From a virus: a stretch of DNA of 42,703 nucleotides. The stretch lies in the IMG/VR virus record IMGVR_UViG_3300043172_000988, positions 1 to 42,703 of that record. One strand, given 5' to 3'. The notes below the pieces were generated by a model. It was not told the origin of the DNA, did no database searches, and saw nothing but the letters and a program-made list of their open reading frames with translations. A program made the position numbers and the translations under genes. Positions 27,351 to 35,740 of the stretch are shown piece by piece. Positions within the stretch are counted from its first letter, which is position 1. Every line of letters starts with the position of its first letter.

Positions 27351-29581
27351 TACGCTGTTATCCCATCCTGGATATTATCGGTTGTAATTCTTATATCACC
27401 AGATTCAATTTTTTCATTCATAAATTCAATAAGTGTTTCCCCGTTCAATTCAACTGATATATTTTGAGTCATTCCCGCACCTTCTCCCCGTGGAGTAACC
27501 TGAACATTTTCACCGGGGGCTGCCATAACTGCAACATTGTCACCTCTTGCGCTGGTATCATTTGGAATTGTGATACCGCCTGCAGGTGTCCCTGTTTGTG
27601 CTGTCGGGATTGGAGTCTGTGCAATTTTTATCTGACTTGCGGTACCTGAAGCGATTACACCGGCAACGGCTGCCCCTTTCGCCCAGAATGGTAAACGGGG
27701 ATCTGCCAGCGCTTGGGTTGCTGCAAGAAAAGTATTTATCCCGGCCTGAGCGTGTGCAAGTGCTTTCGCTGCCTCTGCTGCTTTTCTGTTTTCACCAGCG
27801 AACACGTTTGCAAGATCAAGCATTCCCCCGATAAGAGTATTAACAGCTTTTAACTCGGCTTGCATTAATGAAATTCTAGCAGTTAACTGTTTTTTCTTCT
27901 CGGTTGTAATTGCTTTTTCAACTGCTTTTGTCGCTGATAATCTTTCAGCATTTGACAACATTTCAAGATCTTTAACCCTTGCCAGATTTTCTTCAAGGAA
28001 AAGAATTTTTTCTTCACCGGACAATTGTTCTTGTTCGGTTCTTGCAGTTAGAAAATCAGTGAAGGTTACAAGCCTTTCCTGCTCTGCCATTGCTTCCATA
28101 TTATTTAAAACAGATAATTTTTCTGTTAATGATATCTTTTCTGATTCAAGTAATTCCGCTGTGAATTTATCCTGCAGAGCTTTTTCTTTTTCAAAGAGTG
28201 CTAATTTTGTGCTGAATCCGGCGTTTGCTTGTTCCTGGATAAACTTTGCTCTTTCTAAGGCTGCCGCTTTTGCTGCTTCCACATTTGCAAGTGTAGCTTT
28301 TGAATCTTTTACGGTTTCAGATGATACCTCTTTTTTAACAACTAATAGATCTTTTTGAAGTTTGACTATTTCGGCAATTATCATTTGCTCTCTATCATAT
28401 AATTCAAGGGCTGGATCACCAACCGCATTTAATGCAACTTGAGCTTCTTTATTTTTTGTAAGTGCCTCTCTTAATATTTCAAGTGATTGGCCTTGAGCTT
28501 CAATTTCTCCGGTAAAAATACCTTTTTGCGTATCGCGGATTTTTTTAAGCTCACGTTCTTTGACAATTATTTCTGTTACTTTTGATAACACATCAGTTAA
28601 AGCAGGGATATAGCCTGTTACTATTTCATTCTTCATCCCTTCTGTAGCTGCTTTTAGATTTGTCATAGCGTCAACAAACTCTTCACTTTCTGCTGCCGCT
28701 TCATTTGTTATGAGTCCATAGCTCCTTGCCTCTTCTCTTAGCTCCTGAAGCCCTTCAGCACCGAGAGCAGCAACATTTATAAGTGATTGGCCCGCCCTTC
28801 CGAATGCTGCCTGAGCAATTGCAGCCTTATCAAATTCTGAGGGTGATCTATTTATTGCATCTAAAAGAAGAGTAAAAGCCTCTTCGTTATCTTCTGCACC
28901 TTTTAAATTTTCAAGAAGTATAGAATTGTTTTCTTTTAATATAGTATTTAAAGGACCGGTTCCGGCTCTTAAATCACCAATATTTTTATTTAATTTCTGC
29001 AATCCTCCGGTTAATTCTTCAGAAGAAACACCAGATCTATCTGCAGCAAAAGTCAATTCTTGTAATTGCTCCGCACTTATTCCGATAATAGCGGATGTTT
29101 TTGCAAGTTCATCACCCTGTTTTGCAACTGCTATTGTATTTGTAATTACTCTTCTTGTATAAAGAACTACCGAGGCACCAACTGCTAAATATGCAGCGTT
29201 TGCAGTAGTTAAAAGATTACTGGATTTTTGCTGTTTATTATTGGTTTGATCCATTTCAACCTGAAGTTGATTATATCTGTTTTTCAGCCTTAACAATGAT
29301 TTATCTTGAGGATCTAAACCTTTTGTTATAAGGCTTTGAATCTGTCTCTGCAGTGCTTTATATTCTGCTTGAACTGCATCAATAGGGCCTTTTGTGGCTT
29401 TTATCGCTGCTGCTGTCCTTTTATTCTTTTCAATAAATTTATCTATTTGTGCGGTCTTAAAACTTTCTGTGAATTTCTTAATTCTTTTTGCTTCGGCTTC
29501 TGTTACTTTTCCATATTTTTTTAAATCATTGGAGGCTTGTTCAAAATTAGAATTAACTTTTAAATTAACTTGTGCTGCCAT
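27350..29581 (-). CDS. Tail tape measure protein
   Basis: A 743-aa protein, the longest late gene product, rich in Lys, Glu and Ala with long coiled coils (AEAKRIKKFTESFKTAQIDKFIEKNKR; LSRLKNRYNQLQVEMDQ and others). It has hydrophobic segments (AYLAVGASVVLYT; FWAKGAAVAGVIASGTASQIKIAQ) and a Gly/Asn-rich C-terminus. This is the usual make-up of tape measure proteins, which set tail length and are ejected with DNA. By length the tail should be about 100 nm, using the usual 0.15 nm per residue rule. GGAGGCGG precedes the ATG, and it follows the G/GT frameshift pair. Confidence 0.9.
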   Translation of the reverse strand: MAAQVNLKVNSNFEQASNDLKKYGKVTEAEAKRIKKFTESFKTAQIDKFIEKNKRTAAAIKATKGPIDAVQAEYKALQRQIQSLITKGLDPQDKSLLRLKNRYNQLQVEMDQTNNKQQKSSNLLTTANAAYLAVGASVVLYTRRVITNTIAVAKQGDELAKTSAIIGISAEQLQELTFAADRSGVSSEELTGGLQKLNKNIGDLRAGTGPLNTILKENNSILLENLKGAEDNEEAFTLLLDAINRSPSEFDKAAIAQAAFGRAGQSLINVAALGAEGLQELREEARSYGLITNEAAAESEEFVDAMTNLKAATEGMKNEIVTGYIPALTDVLSKVTEIIVKERELKKIRDTQKGIFTGEIEAQGQSLEILREALTKNKEAQVALNAVGDPALELYDREQMIIAEIVKLQKDLLVVKKEVSSETVKDSKATLANVEAAKAAALERAKFIQEQANAGFSTKLALFEKEKALQDKFTAELLESEKISLTEKLSVLNNMEAMAEQERLVTFTDFLTARTEQEQLSGEEKILFLEENLARVKDLEMLSNAERLSATKAVEKAITTEKKKQLTARISLMQAELKAVNTLIGGMLDLANVFAGENRKAAEAAKALAHAQAGINTFLAATQALADPRLPFWAKGAAVAGVIASGTASQIKIAQTPIPTAQTGTPAGGITIPNDTSARGDNVAVMAAPGENVQVTPRGEGAGMTQNISVELNGETLIEFMNEKIESGDIRITTDNIQDGITA

Positions 29582-29597
29582 TATTCACCGCCTCCAA

Positions 29598-29969
29598 TTA
29601 TTTATATACTTTCTCAAAATGTTTCAAAAAATCAACTACCCACGGTAACTCATTTATCCAGCCTTTGCCATGTGGTAAACCAAAATAATGATAATTTTCC
29701 CACAAATCATAATAGGCAATAAAACATTCATTGATAGACTCATCCATATTAATGAAGGTTTTTTTACCTTCTGGATCACTGACATAAAAGTCTTTAAATT
29801 CTCTAAAGGCTTTTAGCTCTTTATACTTTATTAACCAGCCCCCCGGTAAGGGTTGAAAATTGTCAGCAAATATAAAATCGATTACTGCGACTTCATTTAT
29901 ATCTGCTGCCATTATTCTAAATATAACCGAGAGGCTTAATTTTCCCCCGCGGTTAACGGCTCTGACGCT
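29598..29969 (-). CDS. Tail assembly chaperone T part, probably made by -1 frameshift (GT)
   Basis: The frame is open from 29969 to the stop at 29598. A local ATG exists at 29912 (104 aa: MAADINEVAVIDFIFADNF...) but no ribosome site precedes it. The frame is -1 relative to the upstream chaperone gene, and the two frames overlap around GGGGGAAAA (29940-29948). This is the arrangement of lambda G/GT and its homologues, where ribosomes slip to make a fused chaperone that binds the tape measure protein. The fused product would be about 235 aa. Confidence 0.7.
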   Translation of the reverse strand, partial: SVRAVNRGGKLSLSVIFRIMAADINEVAVIDFIFADNFQPLPGGWLIKYKELKAFREFKDFYVSDPEGKKTFINMDESINECFIAYYDLWENYHYFGLPHGKGWINELPWVVDFLKHFEKVYK

Positions 29970-30304
29970 TCAAGAAGATATGCTCTTATTTTAGATATAA
30001 GACTGTCAAATTCAAGAACTCTTGAAACTGCAAGCCCTTTCCCATCTGTAACCTGATCCTCTTCTGCATTATCATGTTCAAGATTTGCAATTTTTCCGAT
30101 ATGCCTTGTCAACATTACAGCATCATTTGGATATACAACCTCTGTCCCACTGTCTGAAACTCTGAAAGATCTATAACTTTGAGCTTCTGTTATAGTTGGA
30201 AATGATTTAACAAACACACTTATCTGCTCTTTTTCATCTTCTTTCAGGTTATCCCAAAGATCAGGGATAAAAGTCTTTTCCTTTCTTATGGTCTTAATTT
30301 TCAT
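29936..30304 (-). CDS. Tail assembly chaperone (G-like)
   Basis: A 122-aa protein between tail tube and tape measure genes, the position of lambda G. The body is helical and charged (NLKEDEKEQISVFVKSFPTITEAQSYRSF ... VLEFDSLISKIRAYLLEA) and the end is EPLTAGEN. Just before the stop, its GGG GAA AAT codons form the slip site for the GT fusion. No sequence motif is diagnostic, so the call rests on position, size and the frameshift signal. Confidence 0.75.
   Translation of the reverse strand: MKIKTIRKEKTFIPDLWDNLKEDEKEQISVFVKSFPTITEAQSYRSFRVSDSGTEVVYPNDAVMLTRHIGKIANLEHDNAEEDQVTDGKGLAVSRVLEFDSLISKIRAYLLEASEPLTAGEN
29940..29948 (-). promoter_or_regulatory. Putative -1 frameshift slip site
   Basis: GGGGGAAAA, 4 bases before the TAA of the G-like gene. 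In frame it reads GGG GAA AAT; after a -1 slip it reads GGG GGA AAA TTA and continues into the T frame. The P-site GGG pairs perfectly after slipping, but the A-site pairing is imperfect, so this is not an ideal X-XXY-YYZ heptamer. Confidence 0.6.
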
Positions 30305-30321
30305 CTTCTCTATATTCCTTT

Positions 30322-30504
30322 TTATATTACTTCAAATTCAATATCACGATACCAAGATTCTTTTTTGCCTGCATCAGTCCAGATCTCTATAAGATATCTC
30401 ATAGGCTCATCAGGCTTATCCTGATAAAAACCAATAACAACTCCCTCAATCCCGTTTTTAAGTTTAACTTTTTTATGTAGCAATTCGTAAAACATTCTTT
30501 TCAC
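30322..30504 (-). CDS. Small SH3-like hypothetical protein
   Basis: A 60-aa protein with a beta-rich pattern (LHKKVKLKNGIEGVVIGFYQDKPDEPMRYLIEIWTDAGKKESWYRDIEFEVI), like the small SH3-type fold of DUF4926-like proteins. AAAGGAAAAGG precedes the ATG. It sits between tail tube and chaperone genes, where an extra small gene is not part of the lambda plan. The role is unknown. Confidence 0.65.
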   Translation of the reverse strand: MKRMFYELLHKKVKLKNGIEGVVIGFYQDKPDEPMRYLIEIWTDAGKKESWYRDIEFEVI

Positions 30505-30518
30505 CTTTTCCTTTTTAT

Positions 30519-31229
30519 TTAAAATACTGATTCTGTGGCGTTTGTTACTCTACTGTAAAGAGTTGCAGGTCCTTCACCTTTTTCAAATGATAGATCCTGA
30601 TTCTGAGCACCTTTCAGCGGATCATCTGCAGTCATAGAAGAAAGTATAACCGGAATTATAATCCATTCCTGAGTATTTCCTACAGTTGCAGCCTGGTCCT
30701 GATTTTTGAGGATTGCAAGAAGCATATCGTTATCATTTTTAGCAACAAGATCATAAACCCCTTCACCATCATCACTCTGTTTATCATAAAACCTGTTGAA
30801 GAATTCAACCTGTTCAGCATTCATTATCCCGGTTGTTTCACTGTATCCGATAAATGCAGCAAAACTTCCCGAAAGCCCTGTAAATCCGTCAACTATTGAT
30901 TCATTGTATCCATCTGTACACTTGTCTGTTACATCAATAGTTCCCTTTTCAGCTGAAAGTGAAGTATCGGTTGTGCAAACTTTTTCAAGAGTAATAGGAA
31001 ATACATCGTCACCAATTGCGGGGGTAATTGCATTACCTGAATCAGGTGATTTGAAAAATCTCTTTTTTCCATTTGGAGAGAAAGGGAGGGCTGAACCTGA
31101 TGAAGCATATGCATCAATTCTAAACCATGTGTTATCTGCAAGTGCGGTTGCACCGTCACCTTCAATCAGAGCACCTTTTTCCATATTGAAAAGTATGCCA
31201 AACTTTCCAGATTTCTTTTTATCTGCCAT
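30519..31229 (-). CDS. Major tail tube protein
   Basis: A 236-aa protein placed as the tail tube gene, upstream of the chaperones and tape measure. It starts ADKKKSGKFGILFNMEKGALIEGDGATALADNTWFRID and contains a beta-rich core (GDDVFPITLEKVCTTDTSLSAEKGTIDVTDKCTDGYNESIVDGFTGLSGSF), typical of gpV-like tube proteins. These polymerise into the tail tube with six copies per ring. GGAGG precedes the ATG and its start overlaps the 46-aa gene by 11 bp. Confidence 0.85.
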   Translation of the reverse strand: MADKKKSGKFGILFNMEKGALIEGDGATALADNTWFRIDAYASSGSALPFSPNGKKRFFKSPDSGNAITPAIGDDVFPITLEKVCTTDTSLSAEKGTIDVTDKCTDGYNESIVDGFTGLSGSFAAFIGYSETTGIMNAEQVEFFNRFYDKQSDDGEGVYDLVAKNDNDMLLAILKNQDQAATVGNTQEWIIIPVILSSMTADDPLKGAQNQDLSFEKGEGPATLYSRVTNATESVF

Positions 31230-31359
31230 TTTCTTTTACCTCCGGTTTAATCTCTTTTTTACTGTCTTTATTATTTGCGTTTTTCCCACACTTGTAAACA
31301 GTTTTTTTCCCTTCCTGCTTAACTATTGCAGGAGTCCCTTTTTTTTCGCTTTCATTCAT
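31219..31359 (-). CDS. 46-aa Lys-rich protein overlapping the tail tube gene
   Basis: A short ORF from ATG 31359 to TAA 31219-31221 with a strong AAGGAG site. The peptide is basic and polar (NESEKKGTPAIVKQEGKKTVYKCGKNANNKDSKKEIKPEVKENGR). It overlaps the tail tube ATG, so the two are translated together. No family is recognised; the ribosome site and tight coupling support it. Confidence 0.6.
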   Translation of the reverse strand: MNESEKKGTPAIVKQEGKKTVYKCGKNANNKDSKKEIKPEVKENGR

Positions 31360-31377
31360 AAAATTACTCCTTGTTTA

Positions 31378-31779
31378 TTAATCGCATTTATCGAGAGGTT
31401 CAGAAAATCCTACTTCATAAAAACAAAAGGATGTTGAATTTAGATCTATAGGCCACGGATCACCCTTTATTGAGTTCCTTTCCATAATTCCAACTACTGA
31501 ACCTGTTAAAAACTCTCTCAAAAACTCCATTATTATTGAATGATATTCTTGAGCTTGATCTTTTCCGTATAGTTGAGCTGCAATAAGAACCCCGAATCTA
31601 TACAAATCAACATCGTCCTCATCGTAATCAACAATAACAGTCATTTCTAAATCAGTACTTCTTAATGGTGCTTTGTTTTGATATACATCAAAATTATCAA
31701 GCCCTGCAGTAGCTAAAAGGGGGGGGAGATTATTTTCAAGTAAATCACTTATAGCCTGAGTTCTTTCAATTGCTGTCAT
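31378..31779 (-). CDS. Tail terminator-like (gpU-type) protein
   Basis: A 133-aa protein with ERTQAISDLLENNLPPLLATAGLDNFDVYQNKAPLRSTDLEMTVIVDYDEDDVDLYRFGVLIAAQLYGKDQAQEYHSIIMEFLREF, an alpha/beta pattern like that of tail terminator proteins. It lies just upstream of the tail tube in transcription order, the position of lambda gpU. Its ATG overlaps the upstream stop (ATGA). The assignment is mainly by position. Confidence 0.65.
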   Translation of the reverse strand: MTAIERTQAISDLLENNLPPLLATAGLDNFDVYQNKAPLRSTDLEMTVIVDYDEDDVDLYRFGVLIAAQLYGKDQAQEYHSIIMEFLREFLTGSVVGIMERNSIKGDPWPIDLNSTSFCFYEVGFSEPLDKCD

Positions 31780-32192
31780 AATCCTGCCTTTTTAATTTCT
31801 TTCTGGAGAACTTTCCCTTCAAACTCTCTTATATAAGTTCCTTGACGGCTTAATATAACTTGTTTTAATTTTTTTGTAATTATAAACTTTCCAGCTTCTT
31901 TTTTTCCACTCCGGAGAAGTCGGCCCTGTTCAAATAGATTGACCGGGGGAGAATAGATTTTTACAAAGGTACGTTTTTTATTTACATCAGAAGTTATTGT
32001 ATAAGCTCCCCTTGAATTTTTAGGGAACTTATTTAAGGTTATTTCTTGACCTGAAAGGAACTCTTTTTTTAAAACAGTCCTTGCCCGTTTCCCAAATAAA
32101 GCAAGAAGCCGACCGTTAAGATCTGGAAAAACCTTAATAAGTCGGTTTATTTCTTTATTTGAAAATACAACATCAGCGCTTAATATAGCCAT
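31776..32192 (-). CDS. Minor tail / tail completion protein (gpZ-like position)
   Basis: A 138-aa basic protein (VFPDLNGRLLALFGKRARTVLKKEFLSGQEITLNKFPKNSRGAYTITSDVNKKRTFVKIYSPPVNLFEQG). The pattern of an N-terminal helix region, then RGAYTI, then an FEQGR motif is common in phage tail completion and HK97 gp10-like proteins. It follows the joining protein and precedes the terminator, as gpZ does in lambda. The start overlaps the previous stop by 13 bp. Confidence 0.65.
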   Translation of the reverse strand: MAILSADVVFSNKEINRLIKVFPDLNGRLLALFGKRARTVLKKEFLSGQEITLNKFPKNSRGAYTITSDVNKKRTFVKIYSPPVNLFEQGRLLRSGKKEAGKFIITKKLKQVILSRQGTYIREFEGKVLQKEIKKAGL

Positions 32193-32503
32193 ATTAACGG
32201 AATCCCCTCTTCATCAAGTCCGATAAATTTAAAGGTGAATTCTTTATCTCCGACCTGATAATTTTCTCTCCTGATTTTTGATACGTTTTCAGATAATCCT
32301 GCAGGCTTTACGGGTACCATAATAACAGGGGTAAGATTTTTCTGCAGAATATTTCCGCCGTCTTTATTGTTTTCAACATGCGCTCTGTCAAATATTCCTC
32401 TAAATGTTGAACCACCGACAATCTGAAATTCTTCAGAAGAAGGAGATAATTCTATCTGATTTTTTCTGTGTTCATTCATTATGTCGATGGTTTCAACGCT
32501 CAT
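32180..32503 (-). CDS. Head-tail joining protein (gpFII-like position)
   Basis: A 107-aa protein (VETIDIMNEHRKNQIELSPSSEEFQIVGGSTFRGIFDRAH ... NYQVGDKEFTFKFIGLDEEGIPLIWLY). Size and beta content are like lambda gpFII-type and related head-tail joining proteins, and it lies between capsid and tail genes. No specific motif is diagnostic. The ATG follows the stop of the 65-aa gene directly. Confidence 0.6.
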   Translation of the reverse strand: MSVETIDIMNEHRKNQIELSPSSEEFQIVGGSTFRGIFDRAHVENNKDGGNILQKNLTPVIMVPVKPAGLSENVSKIRRENYQVGDKEFTFKFIGLDEEGIPLIWLY

Positions 32504-32701
32504 TTATTTTTTATCCAGTGAAGGTTTTTTAGTTGAATCTTCTTTCTTTCTTGGAAGAGGTTTCCCAGATCTACAGTAAGGGTTGAACCAACACATGCCA
32601 CACTTTTTTTTATCTTTTTCAGATGTTTCTTTAAATTTTCCAAAACATTCTGGTTTGTCTCTTCTCAAAACCTCTTTTTCGAAATTCTTACTCAGTCCCA
32701 T
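32504..32701 (-). CDS. Small Cys-containing protein after the capsid gene
   Basis: A 65-aa basic protein with CFGKFKETSEKDKKKCGMCWFNPYC, four Cys arranged like a rubredoxin or zinc-knuckle site, then a basic tail ending SLDKK. Its ribosome region (GGGGGCGGGGGAAAG) forms part of a hairpin (32714-32732). It occupies the place of lambda FI, but that similarity is only positional. Confidence 0.6.
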   Translation of the reverse strand: MGLSKNFEKEVLRRDKPECFGKFKETSEKDKKKCGMCWFNPYCRSGKPLPRKKEDSTKKPSLDKK

Positions 32702-32713
32702 TTATCTTTCCCC

Positions 32714-32732
32714 CGCCCCCATAAAGAGGGCG
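32714..32732 (-). other. GC-rich hairpin between capsid and 65-aa genes
   Basis: CGCCC and GGGCG form a 5-bp stem with a short loop, just downstream of the major capsid stop and overlapping the G-rich ribosome site of the next gene. It has no T run. It may protect the capsid mRNA 3' side or lower translation of the next gene. Confidence 0.5.
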
Positions 32733-32742
32733 TTTATTTTAA

Positions 32743-33810
32743 TTAAAAATTACTTCCAGTACTTCTAAGAGTATGGTTAATATTTCCCATCAGAAACAAG
32801 TGTCTTGTGTGACTTCTGAAGAACTCTGCAACAGGAGAAGCAGAGATATAAGAGTCAAAAACAAGCTCCCCTACAACTCTAAGGATTTTGCTTACAGTTT
32901 CATTAACAACGTCAATACCTCTGTAAATCCTGTAAGAAGGTGAGTCAAAAGAACCCATTATCATTTCATCATCTGGAATCCATGGTTCAGCAGTTGCGCC
33001 CTTGTAAGCCTTGTACTGAATACCGGGGTTATAACTGAAAAGCTGAACATCTACAGAAGAACCTGCAGGCCGATAAGTTGCAAACCATTTCAGGCCCTGA
33101 GTTCCAGCCCATTCTGAAGGACTGAGTTTCTGCATTACAAGTTCATTAACAGGGTTTGCCTGCATTCTTGCAATAACATTTGTATCAGTTTCAAACTCTT
33201 TCTGAAAACTTTTCCCCATAATTGCAAATCTGTTGTCCTGTGAACAATCCTGATCATTTAACTGGTCGTTTCCAGCAGCAAGTGCCTGGTCAATTGTTAC
33301 GGATGAAAAGTCTGCTGTTAAATCATTCGCAACATCACGAGCAAAAACTTCATTTTTCCCGATATCGTTTGAAGTGATCCCTTTTGCGTAAAAAACGCCG
33401 TCCCGGTATTCATCAATGGCCTGTTTGTTTTTGGTCATCATGTGATCAGTTGTCTGAGTATTGATAATTTTATCAACCTTTCGCATCTGAGCATCATTAA
33501 AACCGGCGGTAGCTTCTGAGCCTTCAACAGCCTGATCTCTGAGTTTTTCATCAACAGGTGTCTGTTCGTCCGCAATTGGTGGCTCATAAAGAGTCCCTGA
33601 TCCGGGAATGTACTCTCTTAAATGCGCCTGGTTGTTTTTGTCCCTGTAAGGAACTGCAACAGGTGAATCAGTGAATTCATCAAGCAATACAGTTGTTGTA
33701 TCGTCCATATCTTCAGTTTTGAAAAGAAGATGAAAAAGCTGTTTTGATTTCTGAAAATATTTCTGTTCAAACAGGATTCTTCCTGTTCTAAGTAATGTTT
33801 CTAAAGCCAT
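32743..33810 (-). CDS. Major capsid protein (lambda gpE family)
   Basis: A 355-aa protein, close to lambda gpE (341 aa). Family features include the N-terminal LETLLRTGRILFEQKYFQKSKQLFHLLF, the middle FKAD-like DLTADFSSVTIDQAL, and the C-terminal IYRGIDVVNETVSKILRVVGELVFDSYISASPVAEFFRSHT. It assembles the icosahedral head with the decoration protein encoded next to it. AGGGGGAATT precedes the ATG. Confidence 0.92.
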   Translation of the reverse strand: MALETLLRTGRILFEQKYFQKSKQLFHLLFKTEDMDDTTTVLLDEFTDSPVAVPYRDKNNQAHLREYIPGSGTLYEPPIADEQTPVDEKLRDQAVEGSEATAGFNDAQMRKVDKIINTQTTDHMMTKNKQAIDEYRDGVFYAKGITSNDIGKNEVFARDVANDLTADFSSVTIDQALAAGNDQLNDQDCSQDNRFAIMGKSFQKEFETDTNVIARMQANPVNELVMQKLSPSEWAGTQGLKWFATYRPAGSSVDVQLFSYNPGIQYKAYKGATAEPWIPDDEMIMGSFDSPSYRIYRGIDVVNETVSKILRVVGELVFDSYISASPVAEFFRSHTRHLFLMGNINHTLRSTGSNF

Positions 33811-33821
33811 ATCAATTCCCC

Positions 33822-34427
33822 CTATGCCCTTTTAATATAAAAACCAGCTGCGCTATATTCCGCACGCTGTGCTTCTGTCAGAACCAGGGTAACATTTGCA
33901 TTACTTACAAGCCCTGTTTCATCTATTTCACCGCCCATAATACAATCACCAACACCTGCAGATGAAAGAATCCTTTCCACTGCATTGTATATGGCTCCAA
34001 GTATGCCAGAAGCAAGAGCAACATATGTTCCAGTTGTTGCGATTGTCATTGCGATTGTATCTGTTGCAACCCATGCGGTCCCGCCGTCTGTGAGGGTAAA
34101 TGTAATCCCGTTGATTTTAAAAGTTGCTGAACTTCCATCAGGAACTACAAGACCTTTTGCAATTACATTTCCGTCCGGATCTTTAAGATCACAAACAAGG
34201 GCAGCTGTAAAAAGGCATGTATAAACACCTGATTTAACGCTTGCACCTGCAATAATATCTGAAGCAACACCGTTTCCGGTTCCAGTTGTCACCGCGGTTC
34301 CTGCTTTCTGAAATTCAAGAAGCATCCCTGGATAATATGTATCAATCCCGAGTGGAATCTGATCAGTTGTGACTATTCCAGCCTGAAGTTTTCGGCCTAC
34401 TCCATAATCGATAGTATCTACACTCAT
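33822..34427 (-). CDS. Head decoration protein (gpD family), enlarged
   Basis: A 201-aa protein, about twice lambda gpD (110 aa). The start GRKLQAGIVTTDQIPLGIDTYYPGMLLEF and the central GVYTCLFTAALVCDLKDPDGN ... VPDGSSATFKI show the beta fold. The C-terminal GAIYNAVERILSSAGVGDCIMGGEIDETGL is less usual and may add an insertion or extra arm. It would stabilise the expanded head. GGAGG precedes the ATG, 5 bp after the protease stop region. Confidence 0.8.
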   Translation of the reverse strand: MSVDTIDYGVGRKLQAGIVTTDQIPLGIDTYYPGMLLEFQKAGTAVTTGTGNGVASDIIAGASVKSGVYTCLFTAALVCDLKDPDGNVIAKGLVVPDGSSATFKINGITFTLTDGGTAWVATDTIAMTIATTGTYVALASGILGAIYNAVERILSSAGVGDCIMGGEIDETGLVSNANVTLVLTEAQRAEYSAAGFYIKRA

Positions 34428-34822
34428 TATTTTTCACCTCCGGTTTTTTTGAGATATTTAGCAACAGAATCTTCAGCGGATTTATCTTTCTGTTCTTCCA
34501 CTGTTTTTTCTGTCACTTTTTCAGGGAGCTGTCCATCAGTTGATAAACCGCCCATAGCTGAAGAGTTACTACCCTGTTTTACGATTGCTTCATTTCTAGT
34601 TTTCAGCTCATTAACTGCAAATTCTGCAACTGTAAGCCCGTTTTTTGCATCTTTCATCACGTTTTCAGGAACTTTAACGCCTGAAAGGTTCAGAACTTCA
34701 GCGAATCTTTCACGATCTGCTGCAACCGCATTTTCAATCCCTTCTGTTTTTGCAGAGCCAATAAGTTTTTCATGCTCCACCTTTGCTTCGGGGTTTGATT
34801 CCAAGAATTCTGTTAAATTCAT
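34427..34822 (-). CDS. Nested scaffold protein (Nu3-like) inside the protease gene
   Basis: An in-frame internal start at ATG 34822 (MNLTEFLESNPEAK) is preceded by AAGGAG with 9-nt spacing, where the protease linker reads NKEYSN. The product would be 131 aa, acidic and helical (VEHEKLIGSAKTEGIENAVAADRERFAEVL ... VEEQKDKSAEDSVAKYLKKTGGEK), as expected for a scaffold. This is the gpC/Nu3 arrangement of lambda. The start site is well supported by the strong ribosome site; expression is inferred. Confidence 0.75.
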   Translation of the reverse strand: MNLTEFLESNPEAKVEHEKLIGSAKTEGIENAVAADRERFAEVLNLSGVKVPENVMKDAKNGLTVAEFAVNELKTRNEAIVKQGSNSSAMGGLSTDGQLPEKVTEKTVEEQKDKSAEDSVAKYLKKTGGEK

Positions 34823-35740
34823 ATTAGAATACTCCTTATTTATTTTTTTCCCCGAAACCGGGGTAATTACCCTTATTTGGAGATCTTTACCTAAAATATA
34901 AGCATCAGCCTCTTTTTCTGTCATAAATCTGTCAGTAAGACCTGCTTCAAGAGCTTTTGATGATATAAGAACTTTACCCGCAAGCCCTTCAATAGATTCT
35001 CTTGTAATTTTATCACTTCTTTTAATTAAAATCGAATCAACAAATACGTCAAAAAGTGCATCCATTTCTTCAACTAAAATTGCTTGACCTTCATCTGTCA
35101 TTAAATCAGGTCTTTTATCTTTAGATGTAGTATTAGTAAGAACAATTCTTTTTATTCCCGCTTGTTCATCCTGCTTATCTCTTGTTACAATTTCAACAGC
35201 AACACCAATTGAACCCACAAATCCGGTTCTTGATACTGATATTATATCATCAGTTGCAGAAGAAAGCCAATAATCAGCACTTGCAGACATATCAAAAAGA
35301 ACTGCAAACGTGGGTTTTTCAAGACTTCTTATGGTTTCGGCTGTTATATCAACCCCTGAAACCACACCGCCCCCGGAATTATTCATAAATGCAATTTTAT
35401 TTACAGCTGGATCTTTGTCGGCCCTTCTTGATGCTTCTCTAATAAATTTATAAGTTGTTAGAGTCTCACCGAAAAAAGCATCACAGAAATTAATTTTATT
35501 TACAAGCATCCCTTCAATCGGAATCTTTGCAACTCCATTTTCTACTGTGTAAAAATCAGTATTTGAGAGTTCAGATTCACCCGGATCAAAATCATTTATT
35601 TTACATTCCTGCAGTATTTCAGCTTTTGCAGATTCAACCTCTGAAGCTGTCATTCCTTCACGTGCTGCAATCATTTCACTTTTTATTTGTGTATATTTTT
35701 TTAAAACCGGTTCTGACATTAAATAAAGGATTTTTGTCAT
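34427..35740 (-). CDS. S49-family head maturation protease with fused scaffold domain
   Basis: A 437-aa protein from ATG 35740, which overlaps the portal TGA (ATGA); a longer reading to 35830 lies inside the portal gene. Residues about 70-280 are an SppA/S49 serine protease: KIAFMNNSGGGVVSGVDI, catalytic Ser154 in FDMSASADYW, then VGSIGVAVEI and a Lys in TTSKDKRPD. The C-terminal 130 residues form the scaffold domain, also made separately. It would degrade the scaffold during head maturation. Confidence 0.9.
   Translation of the reverse strand: MTKILYLMSEPVLKKYTQIKSEMIAAREGMTASEVESAKAEILQECKINDFDPGESELSNTDFYTVENGVAKIPIEGMLVNKINFCDAFFGETLTTYKFIREASRRADKDPAVNKIAFMNNSGGGVVSGVDITAETIRSLEKPTFAVLFDMSASADYWLSSATDDIISVSRTGFVGSIGVAVEIVTRDKQDEQAGIKRIVLTNTTSKDKRPDLMTDEGQAILVEEMDALFDVFVDSILIKRSDKITRESIEGLAGKVLISSKALEAGLTDRFMTEKEADAYILGKDLQIRVITPVSGKKINKEYSNMNLTEFLESNPEAKVEHEKLIGSAKTEGIENAVAADRERFAEVLNLSGVKVPENVMKDAKNGLTVAEFAVNELKTRNEAIVKQGSNSSAMGGLSTDGQLPEKVTEKTVEEQKDKSAEDSVAKYLKKTGGEK

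Noticed and set aside
29598-29912. T part as an independent gene starting at 29912
   Set aside because: No Shine-Dalgarno sequence precedes that ATG, while the frame stays open upstream over a slip site; a frameshift fusion explains it better.
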